Source of the DNA: Reyranella sp. CPCC 100927
Lineage (GTDB): Bacteria > Pseudomonadota > Alphaproteobacteria > Reyranellales > Reyranellaceae
Assembly: GCF_007859315.1 (NCBI RefSeq)
Contig: NZ_VOHA01000035.1
Coordinates: forward strand, 1 to 57,397
Direction: 5' to 3'
Length of the DNA: 57,397 bases
The translations under genes were made by a program, and so were the position numbers. The notes beneath the pieces were generated by a model, which worked only from the letters and a program-made list of their open reading frames with translations, was not told the DNA's origin and searched no databases. Numbering within the stretch: position 1 is the stretch's first letter; every line of letters starts with the position of its first letter. Shown in pieces: positions 42,658 through 51,692 of the stretch.

Positions 42658-45600
42658 AGGGCGCCAGTGCCAGCGCCAGCACGCGCGCCACGTGAAGCGC
42701 CTCGCGCGCGGCGCCATCGCGGATCTGATGCCGGCAGCTGGTGCCGTCGGCGACGATCAGTGTCTCGCTGTCCGCCGCGCGCACGGCCGGCAGCAGCGAC
42801 AGCTCGGCCATCGCCATCGACACGTCGTAGTGCGCTTCTTCATAACCGAACGCGCCGGCCATGCCGCAACAGCTCGACTCGATCGGCTTGACGGTCAGGC
42901 CGGGGATCCAGCCCAGCACGGTCTGCACCGGCGTGAACGCATCGAATGCTTTCTGATGGCAATGGCCATGCACCAGCGCCGTCTTCTGCGGCAGCGCCTT
43001 GAGCGGCAGCTTCAAGCGCGCGGCCTTGTGCTCGCGCACCAGGAACTCCTCGAACAGGAAACTGTTGGCCGCCACCTGATCAGCGCCGCTGCCCAGGCCC
43101 ATGACCGTATATTCGTCACGCAAGGTGAGCAGACACGACGGTTCCAGACCCACGATCGGCACGCCGCGGGCCGCGAACGGCGACAGTGCCGCCACGGTCC
43201 GGCGCGCTTCGGCCTTGGCCTCGTCGACCATGCCGCTGGCCAGATAGGTGCGCCCACAGCACAGCGGTCGCGACCGGCGTCCCTCGCCGCCCGGTATCGC
43301 CACGTGAACCGTGTAGCCAGCCGCTTCCAGGATCGCCAGCGCACTGTGTGCGTTCTCGGCTTCGAAGGCGTTGTTGAACGTGTCGGCGAACAGCACGACC
43401 TCGCCGGCCGGACCCTCGCATAGCGGCGCCACCGCGCCGTCGCTCTCGAACGGAAAGACCAGGCCGCCCAGAAACGTATCGCGGCGCCATGTCGGCAATG
43501 TGCGCCGGGCGGAGAAGCCCGCCATGCGCTGCGACAGTGCGGCGGCACCGGGCAGCTTGTCGCGCAGATTGAACAGCCAGGGCAGACGCGCGCCCCAGTG
43601 GGCGTAGCGCGGCAGGTGCGCGACCAAGCGGTCTTTCAGCGTATGACCGTGGCGCGCCTTGTAGTGATGCAGGAACTCGATCTTCATGCGCGCCATGTCG
43701 ACACCGGTCGGACAGTCGCGCTTGCAGCCCTTGCAGGACACGCACAGATCCAGCGTCTCGTACAGGGCGTCCGATGTGAAGGCGTCGGCGCCGAGCTGGC
43801 CCGACAGCGCTCGCCGCAATGTATTGGCGCGGCCGCGCGTCAGATGCTGCTCGTCACGCGTGGCGCGGTAGCTGGGGCACATGGTGCCGGCATCGAACTT
43901 GCGGCAATGGCCGTTGTTGTTGCACATCTCGACGGCCTTGCCGAAGCCGCCGGCCGGATCGCCGCCGCTGCCGGGTGCCGTCAGCGCCTCGGTGCGCGGG
44001 TCGTTCTGCACATCCCAGGCCGACCAGTCGAGTGCGGTCTTGAGCGCAAGACCCTGGTAGCCCGGCGGATAGCGGAACAGCTCCCGCTGGTCCATCCGGG
44101 TCGGCCGCACGATCTTGCCCGGGTTGAGCAGGTTGTGCGGATCGAACAGGCCCTTGATCTCCTCGAACGCGCGGGTCAGGCGCGGGCCGAACTGCCAGGC
44201 CACCCATTCGCTGCGCACCAACCCATCGCCGTGCTCGCCCGAGTAGGCGCCCTTGTACTGGCGCACCAGGGCCGACGCCTCCTCGGCGATGGCGCGCATC
44301 CGGGCGGCACCGTCGCGGCGCATGTCGAGGATCGGCCGCACATGCAGGGTGCCGACCGAGGCGTGCGCATACCAGGTGCCGCGCGTGCCGTGGCGGGTGA
44401 AGACGTCGGTCAGGCGCGCGGTGTAATCGGCCAGATGCTCCAGCGGCACGGCGCAGTCCTCGATGAAGGACACCGGTTTGCCGTCGCCCTTCATCGACAT
44501 CATGATGTTGAGCCCGGCTTTGCGCACCTCCCACAGTGCCGACTGGCGCCTGGCATCGGTCATCTCGACGACGCCGTCGGGCAGGCCGAGATCGCCCATC
44601 AGCTCGACCAGCTTCTTCAGATCACGCCGCGGCGTGTCCTCGTCCTCGCCCGTGAACTCGACCAGCAGGATCGCATCGGGCGCACCGATCAGCGCATCCT
44701 CGATCACCGGCCGGAACGCTGGGTTGGCGCGCGCCAGCTCGATCATGGTGCGATCGACAAGCTCCACCGTCACCGGCTTCAGCTTCACGATGTGCTGTGC
44801 CGACTCCATCGCCTTGTGGAAGGTCGGGAAATTCACCACGCCCAGCACCTTGTGCCGGGGCAGCGGCGAGAGTTTCAGCGTGAGCCGCCGCGTCACTGCC
44901 AGGGTGCCTTCGCTGCCGACCAGCAGATGCGCGAGGTTGACGGTGTTGTCGGTGGTGTACGGCAGCTCGCTTTGCGGATGGAAGATGTCGATGTTGTAGC
45001 CGCCCACGCGCCGCAGCACCTTGGGCACCTGCCGCTCGATCTCGTCGCGCTCGCGCGCCGCCAGCGCCCGCACGGCGTCACCCAGATGGCGGACCGCGGC
45101 GCCTTCGGAGCCATCCAGCCGGCCGAACGTCGCCTCGCTGCCATCAGCCAGGATGGCGTCGATCGCCGCCACGTTGTGCACCATGTTGCCGTAGCGGATG
45201 GAGCGCGAGCCGCACGAGTTGTTGCCCGCCATGCCGCCCAGGGTGCACTGCGCCGCCGTCGAGACATCGACCGGGTACCAGAGGCCGTGCGGCTTGAGCC
45301 AGGCATTGAGGTGATCGAGCACCAGGCCGGGCTGCACCGTGACCTCGGCGCGATCGCGGTCGAACGAGACGATCTCGCGCAGGTATTTGCTGCAATCGAT
45401 CACCAGCGCCGCGCCCACGGTCTGCCCGCATTGCGAGGTGCCGGCGCCGCGCGGCAGGATGGGCACGGCAAGACCGCGTGCGATATCGACGACGGCCTTC
45501 AGATCGGCCTCGTCGCGCGGCACCACGACCCCGACGGGATCGATCTGGTAGATCGACGCATCGGTGCTGTAGCGACTGCGCGATGCGGCATCGAACATCA

Positions 45601-45691
45601 CCTCGCCACGTACCTCGCGCCGCAACGCCCGCTCCAGCGTCAGGGCCGGAACGGTTGCGGGTTTGGGTGTTGCTGTTTCAGAGGTGCTCAT
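42635..45691 (-). CDS. YdiJ-type FAD-linked oxidase / Fe-S dehydrogenase fusion
   Basis: 1018 aa, about the size of E. coli YdiJ. N-terminal FAD-binding PCMH domain (VPILPRGAGTSQCGQTVG; TLGGMAGNNSCGSRS), FAD-oxidase C-terminal domain (EHGDGLVRSEW; NLLNPGKIV), then a ferredoxin-like segment with two cysteine clusters (CNNNGHCRKFDAGTMCPSY and CVSCKGCKRDCPTG) and two CCG domains (LCCGRTYLASG; SSCCGMAGAFG). It thus fuses GlcD-like and GlcF-like parts. Relatives oxidise D-2-hydroxyacids such as D-lactate or D-2-hydroxyglutarate and pass electrons to the quinone pool. Confidence 0.95.
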   Translation of the reverse strand: MSTSETATPKPATVPALTLERALRREVRGEVMFDAASRSRYSTDASIYQIDPVGVVVPRDEADLKAVVDIARGLAVPILPRGAGTSQCGQTVGAALVIDCSKYLREIVSFDRDRAEVTVQPGLVLDHLNAWLKPHGLWYPVDVSTAAQCTLGGMAGNNSCGSRSIRYGNMVHNVAAIDAILADGSEATFGRLDGSEGAAVRHLGDAVRALAARERDEIERQVPKVLRRVGGYNIDIFHPQSELPYTTDNTVNLAHLLVGSEGTLAVTRRLTLKLSPLPRHKVLGVVNFPTFHKAMESAQHIVKLKPVTVELVDRTMIELARANPAFRPVIEDALIGAPDAILLVEFTGEDEDTPRRDLKKLVELMGDLGLPDGVVEMTDARRQSALWEVRKAGLNIMMSMKGDGKPVSFIEDCAVPLEHLADYTARLTDVFTRHGTRGTWYAHASVGTLHVRPILDMRRDGAARMRAIAEEASALVRQYKGAYSGEHGDGLVRSEWVAWQFGPRLTRAFEEIKGLFDPHNLLNPGKIVRPTRMDQRELFRYPPGYQGLALKTALDWSAWDVQNDPRTEALTAPGSGGDPAGGFGKAVEMCNNNGHCRKFDAGTMCPSYRATRDEQHLTRGRANTLRRALSGQLGADAFTSDALYETLDLCVSCKGCKRDCPTGVDMARMKIEFLHHYKARHGHTLKDRLVAHLPRYAHWGARLPWLFNLRDKLPGAAALSQRMAGFSARRTLPTWRRDTFLGGLVFPFESDGAVAPLCEGPAGEVVLFADTFNNAFEAENAHSALAILEAAGYTVHVAIPGGEGRRSRPLCCGRTYLASGMVDEAKAEARRTVAALSPFAARGVPIVGLEPSCLLTLRDEYTVMGLGSGADQVAANSFLFEEFLVREHKAARLKLPLKALPQKTALVHGHCHQKAFDAFTPVQTVLGWIPGLTVKPIESSCCGMAGAFGYEEAHYDVSMAMAELSLLPAVRAADSETLIVADGTSCRHQIRDGAAREALHVARVLALALAPSTGSTPG

Positions 45692-45710
45692 CGCGACCTG
45701 TCAATCCAGC

Positions 45711-45793
45711 CCGTCATGTCGAGCGCAGCGAGACATCTCCATGACATGGAGTCTCCATTCGCAGAAGATTCCTCGCTTCGCTCGGAATGACAG
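45711..45793. repeat. Palindromic repeat, family A, diverged copy
   Basis: CCGTCATGTCGAGCGCAGCG and, inverted, AGATTCCTCGCTTCGCTCGG followed by AATGACAG enclose a second small palindrome (CTCCATGACATGGAG). It fills the gap between the YdiJ-type gene and the upstream-lying Bug receptor stop. Confidence 0.85.
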
Positions 45794-45799
45794 AGCGCC

Positions 45800-46783
45800 C
45801 TAATCCAGCTTCACGCCGGCTTCCTGGCTCACCTTGGCCCATTTCTCGGTCTCGCTGCGGATGCGCTTGGCGAAGTCGGCGCGCGACTCGCCACCCGCCT
45901 GCGCCGACTGCTCGGCCCAGATCTTCTGCAGATCCGGGTGCTGCAGGGCCTTCACGAGTTCCGCGTGCGTGCGATCGATGATGGGTTCGGGGGTGCCCTT
46001 GATCGCCCACAGGCCATACCAGCTGGAGACTTCCCAGCCGGGGATACCCAGCTCCAGCGCGGTGGGAATGTCAGGGAATGCTTGTACCCGCTCCCGCGTC
46101 GCCACGGCCAGCCCCTTGAGGCGCCCGGTCCGGATCGGCTGTGCCGATGTCCCCATGCCGTCGAACATCATGTCGACCTGCCCGGCCAGCAGATCCTGCA
46201 TCGCGGGGCCGGCGCCGCGGAACGGCACATGCGTCAGCTTGATCTTGGTCTGGATCTGGAACAGCTCACCCGCCAGATGGTGGGCCGTGCCGGCACCCGG
46301 CGAGGCATAGTTGATCTTGCCGGGATTGGCCTTGGCGTAGTCGAGGAACTCCTTGAGCGTGTTCACCGGCACGCGCTGGGGGTGGATCGACACCACCTGT
46401 GGCACCAGCGCCACCATGGTGATCGGCACGAAGTCCTTCTCCAGGTCGTACTCCAGTTTCTTGTACACGCTGGGTGCGATGGTGTGATGAATGGCGCCGA
46501 CGAAGAAGGTGTAGCCGTCCGGCCTGGCCTTGGCCGCCTGGGTCGCGCCCACCGTGCCGCCCGCGCCGCCCTTGTTGTCGATCAGCACCTGCTGGCCCAG
46601 CGCCTCGGTCAGCTTTGCCGCCAGCGGCCGGGCGAACACATCGGTGCCGCCGCCGGCCGGGAACGGATTGATCCAGGTGATCGGCTTGTCGGGCCAGGCC
46701 TGCGCCCGCACCACCGGCGGCATGGCCATCGCACCGGCAACCGCCGCCGCACCCCCCAACAAACCCCTGCGCTTCATCGTCAT
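45800..46783 (-). CDS. Bug-family (TctC-like) tripartite tricarboxylate transporter receptor
   Basis: 327 aa. The signal peptide has a twin-Arg-like KRRGLLGGAAAVAGAMA and ends near VRAQ. Bug motifs: KPITWINPFPAGGGTDVFAR, NKGGAGGTVGATQAAKARPD, THVPFRGAGPAMQDLLAGQV and KGTPEPIIDRTHAELVKAL. GGAGGATGACGTC precedes the ATG. It lies upstream of the YdiJ-type dehydrogenase on the same strand, with a repeat between them, so it may supply a hydroxycarboxylate for that enzyme. No membrane subunits nearby. Confidence 0.93.
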   Translation of the reverse strand: MTMKRRGLLGGAAAVAGAMAMPPVVRAQAWPDKPITWINPFPAGGGTDVFARPLAAKLTEALGQQVLIDNKGGAGGTVGATQAAKARPDGYTFFVGAIHHTIAPSVYKKLEYDLEKDFVPITMVALVPQVVSIHPQRVPVNTLKEFLDYAKANPGKINYASPGAGTAHHLAGELFQIQTKIKLTHVPFRGAGPAMQDLLAGQVDMMFDGMGTSAQPIRTGRLKGLAVATRERVQAFPDIPTALELGIPGWEVSSWYGLWAIKGTPEPIIDRTHAELVKALQHPDLQKIWAEQSAQAGGESRADFAKRIRSETEKWAKVSQEAGVKLD

Positions 46784-46858
46784 GACGTCATCCTCCACCG
46801 TTCTGGTCGTTAACTTGACGGTACTCCCCACGATCTTCACATGAAAGAACCCTGGGTC

Positions 46859-47191
46859 TCATGTCCGGCGACGGCCGCCCCGGATCTTCGTTTCGACATC
46901 ACGACCCGCGTAGGCAACTGCCAGAATCACAACCCGTTTGCGGCGCCGATCGAGACGAAAAACGATCGTGGCACGGCGCTCAAATCCCAGCGTTCGCAAT
47001 CCCGGCCGCAGATCATCTCGCCGCGTGCCGCGCTCGGGGAATGTCTGCAAGGCGAGGCAATGGTCGTAAATCCGGCGTACATAGGTGCGCGCAGTCCGTG
47101 CGCCTGCGTGCCTGCCGATATAGTCATAGATCTGTTGGAGATCCTGCAGCGCGGTGGGATCGAAGGTGACCGTGTAGTGATTGATCACCAC
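46859..47191 (-). CDS. ParE/RelE-family toxin
   Basis: 110 aa. The fold and motifs match ParE toxins: YTVTFDPTALQDLQQIYDYI, a central TFPERGTRRDDLRPGLR and the beta-sheet end ATIVFRLDRRRKRVVILAVAYAGRD. ParE proteins poison DNA gyrase. The GTG start follows immediately after the antitoxin stop, so translation is coupled. The C-terminal tail (IRGGRRRT) is basic. Confidence 0.88.
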   Translation of the reverse strand: MVINHYTVTFDPTALQDLQQIYDYIGRHAGARTARTYVRRIYDHCLALQTFPERGTRRDDLRPGLRTLGFERRATIVFRLDRRRKRVVILAVAYAGRDVETKIRGGRRRT

Positions 47192-47473
47192 CTACCGCGC
47201 CTGTTTCCGCCTGTGCTTCATATGGTCTTCAAGGCTTGACCAAGCTTCGTCCGCTGACAGCGCCCGAGCGGGGTCGGCAACCGAGGCGTCGTATCGAGCG
47301 ACACCTTCTGTGCGCAGCCATTGCTCCTGCGCCACATCACGCGCCATCAGCGCCCGCAGACCGTCTCGGATAACCTCACTCTCAGACGCGTAAACGCCTG
47401 ACCGAACCTTTTCCTTGACCAAGCGTCCCAGTTCATCGGGTAGCGTGACGCTGAATTGCATGACTGCGCGCAT
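47192..47473 (-). CDS. ParD-family antitoxin
   Basis: 93 aa. N-terminal ribbon-helix-helix (MQFSVTLPDELGRLVKEKV; YASESEVIRDGLRALMARD), as in ParD/CopG-type antitoxins that bind DNA and repress the operon. The acidic C-terminal half would mask the toxin. An alternative ATG at 47461 would give 89 aa. First gene of a two-gene toxin-antitoxin operon. Confidence 0.87.
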   Translation of the reverse strand: MRAVMQFSVTLPDELGRLVKEKVRSGVYASESEVIRDGLRALMARDVAQEQWLRTEGVARYDASVADPARALSADEAWSSLEDHMKHRRKQAR

Positions 47474-47624
47474 GGGCTTTGGTTCCAAACCGATACCGAG
47501 TGGAAGAAAATCCTATCACGATCCGATCGCGTTGCCATGCGGGCTGCTTCAGCACGCCCATACTTCCGTCACCTTCGCCGTCTTGAATACGCCCATCCTC
47601 ATCCCATCTGTCGAAAGCACCGTC

Positions 47625-48248
47625 ATGGCCCGGCCGCTCACCCTCTACTATGCGCCGTTCTCCCGCGCTTCGCGCGGGCTCTGGATGCTGGAGGAGCTGG
47701 ACGAACCCTACGCCTTGCGGCTGATCGATATCCGCAAGGGCGAGCAGAAGCGGCCGGAATTTCTGGCGATCAATCCGGCGGGCAAGGTGCCGGCGCTGCG
47801 CGACGGCGATCGCACGGTGGCGGAATCGGCAGCGATCTGCGCCTACCTGGCCGATCGCTTTCCTGACGCCAAGCTGGCGCCGGCAGCCGACGCACCGGAG
47901 CGCGCCGCCTACCTGACGTGGCTGTTCTACGCCGCCAGCAATATCGAACCCGCCGTCATGGCACGCGCCAACAAGTGGGACGTCTCGGCCTACCAGGCGA
48001 GCTGGGGTGGTTACGAGTCCGTCATCGACAATATTGCCGGCGCTGTGCGTCGCGGCCCTTATCTGCTGGGCCCGCAGTTCACGGCAGCCGACGTCATCCT
48101 GGGCTCGATGGTGCGCTTCGGCGTCAGCGCCAAGCTGATACCGAACCGACCCGAGTTCACGGCCTACATCGCCCATCTGGAAGCGCGGCCGGCCCTGCAG
48201 CGCGCGATCAAGATCGAGGCGGAGTATGTGGCGCAGCTGAAGACCTAG
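47625..48248 (+). CDS. Glutathione S-transferase
   Basis: 207 aa. Thioredoxin-like N-terminal domain with SRASRGLWMLEELDEPYALR and the glutathione-site cis-Pro and Ser-containing stretch AGKVPALRDGDRTVAESAAI, then an all-helical C-terminal domain ending in LEARPALQRAI. It conjugates glutathione to, or isomerises, electrophiles. The start at 47625 is where the domain begins. Its tail overlaps the convergent GNAT gene by 41 bp. Confidence 0.93.
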   Translation: MARPLTLYYAPFSRASRGLWMLEELDEPYALRLIDIRKGEQKRPEFLAINPAGKVPALRDGDRTVAESAAICAYLADRFPDAKLAPAADAPERAAYLTWLFYAASNIEPAVMARANKWDVSAYQASWGGYESVIDNIAGAVRRGPYLLGPQFTAADVILGSMVRFGVSAKLIPNRPEFTAYIAHLEARPALQRAIKIEAEYVAQLKT

Positions 48249-48744
48249 GCGGCGGCCCGAGGTCCAGCGTGTAGAGCGGCAGCTGGCGGCCGGGAATCGC
48301 ATCGGACGGCGCCGTGCGCAGGAACCGGGCGCCCATCTTCTCGTAGAACACCGCTGCGTTGGGATCGGCCAGGACCACCATGCGGCGCGCCGCGCGCTCG
48401 CGTGCCAGCGCCACGGCGTGTCCGAACAGCACTGCGCCGACACCGCGACCGATCGCCGGCGGATCGATGAAGAGTTTGTCGAGCTCGATCACATCGCCGG
48501 CGATGGCGCTGAGTTCGGCCATGCCGATGACCGTGGACGGATCGGGGCCGTGGGCAACCAGCACGCGACCTTCGGCGATGGCATCGACCGACACCGCCAA
48601 TGACAGCGCCGAGCGTGCCATGAAGGTGTCGTCGTAGCCCCAGTGACGCTTGGACCGCCGACACAGTGCCGTCAGCGCGTCGGCCTCGTGGACCTGCGCC
48701 GAGCGGATCACGATGCTGGTCGGCATCGCCGTGGTCGCGTTCAT
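48208..48744 (-). CDS. GNAT-family N-acetyltransferase
   Basis: 178 aa. GNAT core with LDKLFIDPPAIGRGVGAVLF (acetyl-CoA pyrophosphate loop, here IGRGVG) and VLADPNAAVFYEKMGARF. Substrate unknown. It starts 6 bp after the stop of the CMD gene and is probably the last gene of the minus-strand operon led by the split decarboxylase. Confidence 0.9.
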   Translation of the reverse strand: MNATTAMPTSIVIRSAQVHEADALTALCRRSKRHWGYDDTFMARSALSLAVSVDAIAEGRVLVAHGPDPSTVIGMAELSAIAGDVIELDKLFIDPPAIGRGVGAVLFGHAVALARERAARRMVVLADPNAAVFYEKMGARFLRTAPSDAIPGRQLPLYTLDLGPPPRSSAAPHTPPRS

Positions 48745-48750
48745 GGCTGA

Positions 48751-49158
48751 CTAGACGCCGCGTTCCTTGAAGACGTCCTTGGCCGTCTTGAAGGCATCGA
48801 GGCAAGCCGGAATACCGCAGTAGATGCCGACCTGCAGGAAGATCTCCTTCATTTCCTCCTTGGTGACGCCATTGGTCAGCGCGCCGTTGATGTGCAGCTT
48901 CAGCTCGGGCCCGCGGTTGAGCGCCGCCAGCATGGCCAGGTTCAGCATGCTGCGCGTCTTCTTGGAGATCCCGTCGCGGCCCCAGACATAGCCCCAGCAG
49001 TACTCGGTCGTGATCTCCTGGAACGCCATCATGAAATCGTCGGCGTTGGCCAGGGAGTTCTCGACATACTCCTTGCCCAGCACGGCCTTGCGGATCTCGA
49101 GGCCCTTCTTGAACACCTTGGGGTTGGCGGGCTTGGGTTTCACTTTGGGCTTGGCCAT
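48751..49158 (-). CDS. Carboxymuconolactone decarboxylase family protein (PcaC-like)
   Basis: 135 aa with a Lys/Pro-rich N-terminus and the CMD domain: TTEYCWGYVWGRDGISKKTR, SMLNLAMLAALNRGPELKLH and IYCGIPACLDAFKTAKDV. The resemblance is to 4-carboxymuconolactone decarboxylase rather than to AhpD. Two adjacent ATGs (49161 and 49158) follow AGGAGA. It is the fourth gene of the split-decarboxylase operon. Confidence 0.9.
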   Translation of the reverse strand: MAKPKVKPKPANPKVFKKGLEIRKAVLGKEYVENSLANADDFMMAFQEITTEYCWGYVWGRDGISKKTRSMLNLAMLAALNRGPELKLHINGALTNGVTKEEMKEIFLQVGIYCGIPACLDAFKTAKDVFKERGV

Positions 49159-49177
49159 CATCGTCTCCTGTTGGCGG

Positions 49178-50368
49178 TCATGTGACATCATCGGCACCGC
49201 GCTCGCGGGCAAGCCGCCGGCCGACGAGCAGCAGCAGCACATCGTAACCGGCCTTCAACCCGCCGCCCACCACGACGGCCCAGCCGAACGGCGATGACGC
49301 CAGCAGCCAGCCGGCGATGATCGGCGCACCGGCGGCGGCCAGGGCGCGCGGCACCGCCGTCACGCTGGTCGCCGCGGCGCGCTCCGTCGGCGGCACCAGC
49401 GACAGCACCAGGGCGGTGCGCGGCGCCACGTCCATCGACGACAGCGCGCTGCGCAGGAACAGCAGCGCCAGCGCGATTTCGAGGCTGGGTGCGAACGGCG
49501 CCAGCATCAGGAACAGGTTGGCCGGCAGATGGGTGAACACCATGGTGTTCACCAGGCCGATGCGGCGCGCCACCCAGGGTGCGGCCAACTGCGAGAAACC
49601 GCCCAGCAAGGCCATCACGAACAAGGTGCGACTGGCATCGGCCAGCGAGAAGCCGAAGCGATCGAACAGCCACAGGGCGATCAGGGACTGCAGCACGAAG
49701 CCGCCGCCAAAGGCATCGATGCAGAATAGCGCCGTCAGCACCAGGATCGGTCGCCGCGCCTGCGGCGACAACCCGATCCGCGGCGTTTCGGCGACCGGTT
49801 CGACCCGCGGCAGCGTGAGAACATAGATGGCCGCCAGGATCACGCCGGCCACGACATAGCTCAGGAACGCCGGTGCCAACGGCCAGCCGAGCCGGTCGAA
49901 AACCTCGGCCGCCAGGGTGCCGACGGCACCGGCCAGGGTCGCGAACAGACCGTAGCGCGCGAATACCGCCGTGCGCTGGTCCGGCGCCGCCAGATCGGCC
50001 ATGCGTGCCTGTTCGGCCGGCAGGAACAGGCTGACGTCGCCCACCGACGGATTGAGCGTGCCGATCAACGCTGCCAGCACCAGGGCCCAGAAGGCCTCGA
50101 TGCTGAAGAAGGCCAGGCCGGTAGCCACCATCAGGCCGCAGCCGGCCAGCAGCACGGCGCGCCGCGGCAGGCGTGCCGACCACAGGCCCACCGCCAGGGT
50201 CAGCATCGCCGAGCCCAGCAGGGTCGCGGTCGCGATCACGCCGACATCGAAAGCATCGTACCCGAGCCGCAGCAGGTGCAACGGCAGCAGCACGCTGACC
50301 AGCCCGTCGGCAAAGGCGCGCACAGCGCGCGCCAGGATCAGCAGTCGGAGGATGGACGGTGCGGACAC
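49178..50368 (-). CDS. Major facilitator superfamily transporter
   Basis: 396 aa, 12 predicted spans in two halves separated at about residues 185-205. Features: LGLWSARLPRRAVLL-type loop 2-3 (AVGLWSARLPRRAV) and VAPRTALVLSLVPPTERAA. The GTG start at 50368 (MSAPSILRLLILARAV) is chosen because no ATG precedes the first span. It lies 56 bp after the decarboxylase beta gene and 19 bp before the CMD gene, so it probably imports or exports a metabolite of that pathway. Confidence 0.87.
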   Translation of the reverse strand: MSAPSILRLLILARAVRAFADGLVSVLLPLHLLRLGYDAFDVGVIATATLLGSAMLTLAVGLWSARLPRRAVLLAGCGLMVATGLAFFSIEAFWALVLAALIGTLNPSVGDVSLFLPAEQARMADLAAPDQRTAVFARYGLFATLAGAVGTLAAEVFDRLGWPLAPAFLSYVVAGVILAAIYVLTLPRVEPVAETPRIGLSPQARRPILVLTALFCIDAFGGGFVLQSLIALWLFDRFGFSLADASRTLFVMALLGGFSQLAAPWVARRIGLVNTMVFTHLPANLFLMLAPFAPSLEIALALLFLRSALSSMDVAPRTALVLSLVPPTERAAATSVTAVPRALAAAGAPIIAGWLLASSPFGWAVVVGGGLKAGYDVLLLLVGRRLARERGADDVT

Positions 50369-50424
50369 CGCCTGACTATCCGCCGCAATTGCCGCGGCGG
50401 AAACATGGGAAATGCCGCCAGCCG

Positions 50425-51033
50425 CTACGCAGCGCCCACCACGGCCTGCCGGAAGCGGTCCTTCAGGTAAGCGCCGTCCTTGGGCGGCACGATGGTGTTG
50501 GGCAGCGTCTCGACCAACACCTTGACGTTGCGGAAGATCGGCCCGGACTTGGTTCGCGCATCGCGCGCCAGGACCGCGATGTCGGCTTCCTGCGTCACGG
50601 TGGTACTGTCGGCGATTCCGCAACCACGCGCCACCGCCGCCAGGTCGGTGCCGGCACCGCGGTCGCTCGGGCCGCCGGCGACCGGGGCGGTGTGCGTGGC
50701 CTGGTTGCCGGTCTCGCCGAACTTCTCGTTGTCGAGCACCACGATGACGAGATTGGCCGGACGTTGCGCCGCCACGGTCGCCAGCGAGCCCAGCCCCATC
50801 AGCATGTCGCCATCGCCGGTGATCACCAGCACACGCTTGTCCGGCTGCGCCAGCGCCAGGCCCAGCCCGATCATCACTGCGCCGCCCATGCCACCCCACA
50901 GCGGCAGGTTCTGCGGCCGGTCGCCGGCCTCGGTGATGTCCCAGGTGCACTGACCCAGGCCGGCGATCACCAGCAGGTCGTCGGTCGGATTCTGCATCAG
51001 CGCCCTGACCACGGCGCGGCGGTGAAGCGTCAT
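50425..51033 (-). CDS. Thiamine-diphosphate-dependent decarboxylase, beta subunit (sulfopyruvate/phosphonopyruvate type)
   Basis: 202 aa forming only the C-terminal TPP-binding domain. The TPP motif is GDGDMLMGLGSLATVAAQRP then VLDNEKFGETG, preceded by PLWGGMGGAVMIGLGLALA. Such half-length subunits pair with a separate alpha subunit, as in sulfopyruvate decarboxylase ComDE and split phosphonopyruvate decarboxylases. It starts 1 bp after the alpha stop. The substrate is a 2-oxoacid of unknown identity. Confidence 0.88.
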   Translation of the reverse strand: MTLHRRAVVRALMQNPTDDLLVIAGLGQCTWDITEAGDRPQNLPLWGGMGGAVMIGLGLALAQPDKRVLVITGDGDMLMGLGSLATVAAQRPANLVIVVLDNEKFGETGNQATHTAPVAGGPSDRGAGTDLAAVARGCGIADSTTVTQEADIAVLARDARTKSGPIFRNVKVLVETLPNTIVPPKDGAYLKDRFRQAVVGAA

Positions 51034-51034
51034 C

Positions 51035-51562
51035 TTATTTCTTCCCGAAGCTCTTGGCGCCGATCAGCTTCTGGCGCAGCAGGACGGCCACGGCCTGGTT
51101 GCCCTCGAACGCCATGTTGGCCGCGGCGTTCACCGTCGGCTGCACATCCTCCGGCCGCTCGACGGAGAAGACGATGCAACCGGTCGCCTCCAGCACCTTG
51201 GGCGTCGCCTGCCCCATCGAATTCTGCCAGGGATTCATCTCGCCGAAATCGCCGCGCATGGTGATCAGCATCAGCATGGGGTAACGCAGCGTCTTGCTGA
51301 GCCCCAGCATGTTGATGCAGTTGCCGACACCCGAGGACTGCATCAGGGTGACGCTCTTCTCGCCGCCGAGCCAGGCACCCAGGGTGCCCGCCATCGCCTC
51401 TTCCTCGGTGGTGAGCACGATGGCGCGCATGGAATTGGCGTTCTGACACGCCTCGATCAGCGTCGCATGACCGGCGTCCGGCACGTAGTAGACCTGCCGG
51501 ATGTCGTGCGCCTTCAACGTATCGAAAATCTGCTCGCGCCAGTCGGCGGTGGCCGTCGTCAT
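51035..51562 (-). CDS. Thiamine-diphosphate-dependent decarboxylase, alpha subunit (sulfopyruvate/phosphonopyruvate type)
   Basis: 175 aa forming the N-terminal (pyrimidine-binding) domain. YVPDAGHATLIEAC, TTEEEAMAGTLGAWLGGEKS (with the Glu that activates TPP) and MQSSGVGNCINMLGLSKTLR are all in register with ComD-type subunits. GGGAGA precedes the ATG. First gene of the operon alpha-beta-MFS-CMD-GNAT. Divergent from the LD-carboxypeptidase gene across 130 bp. Confidence 0.88.
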   Translation of the reverse strand: MTTATADWREQIFDTLKAHDIRQVYYVPDAGHATLIEACQNANSMRAIVLTTEEEAMAGTLGAWLGGEKSVTLMQSSGVGNCINMLGLSKTLRYPMLMLITMRGDFGEMNPWQNSMGQATPKVLEATGCIVFSVERPEDVQPTVNAAANMAFEGNQAVAVLLRQKLIGAKSFGKK

Positions 51563-51692
51563 GCCGTCTCCCTGCGATCGCGACGCGATCCTAGCGATGC
51601 CGCTGCAGCGGCGGAAGACGGTGCGGCGCAAGGCACGCTTGCACGGGTCTATCCACCGACTGTCCCCGCACGTTCTGTGGAACAATCACGTA

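Noticed and set aside
43598-45790. A 730-codon plus-strand frame antisense to the YdiJ-type gene
   Set aside because: The minus-strand gene has intact FAD, Fe-S and CCG motifs along the entire length. The antisense frame is a GC-driven shadow with no domain.
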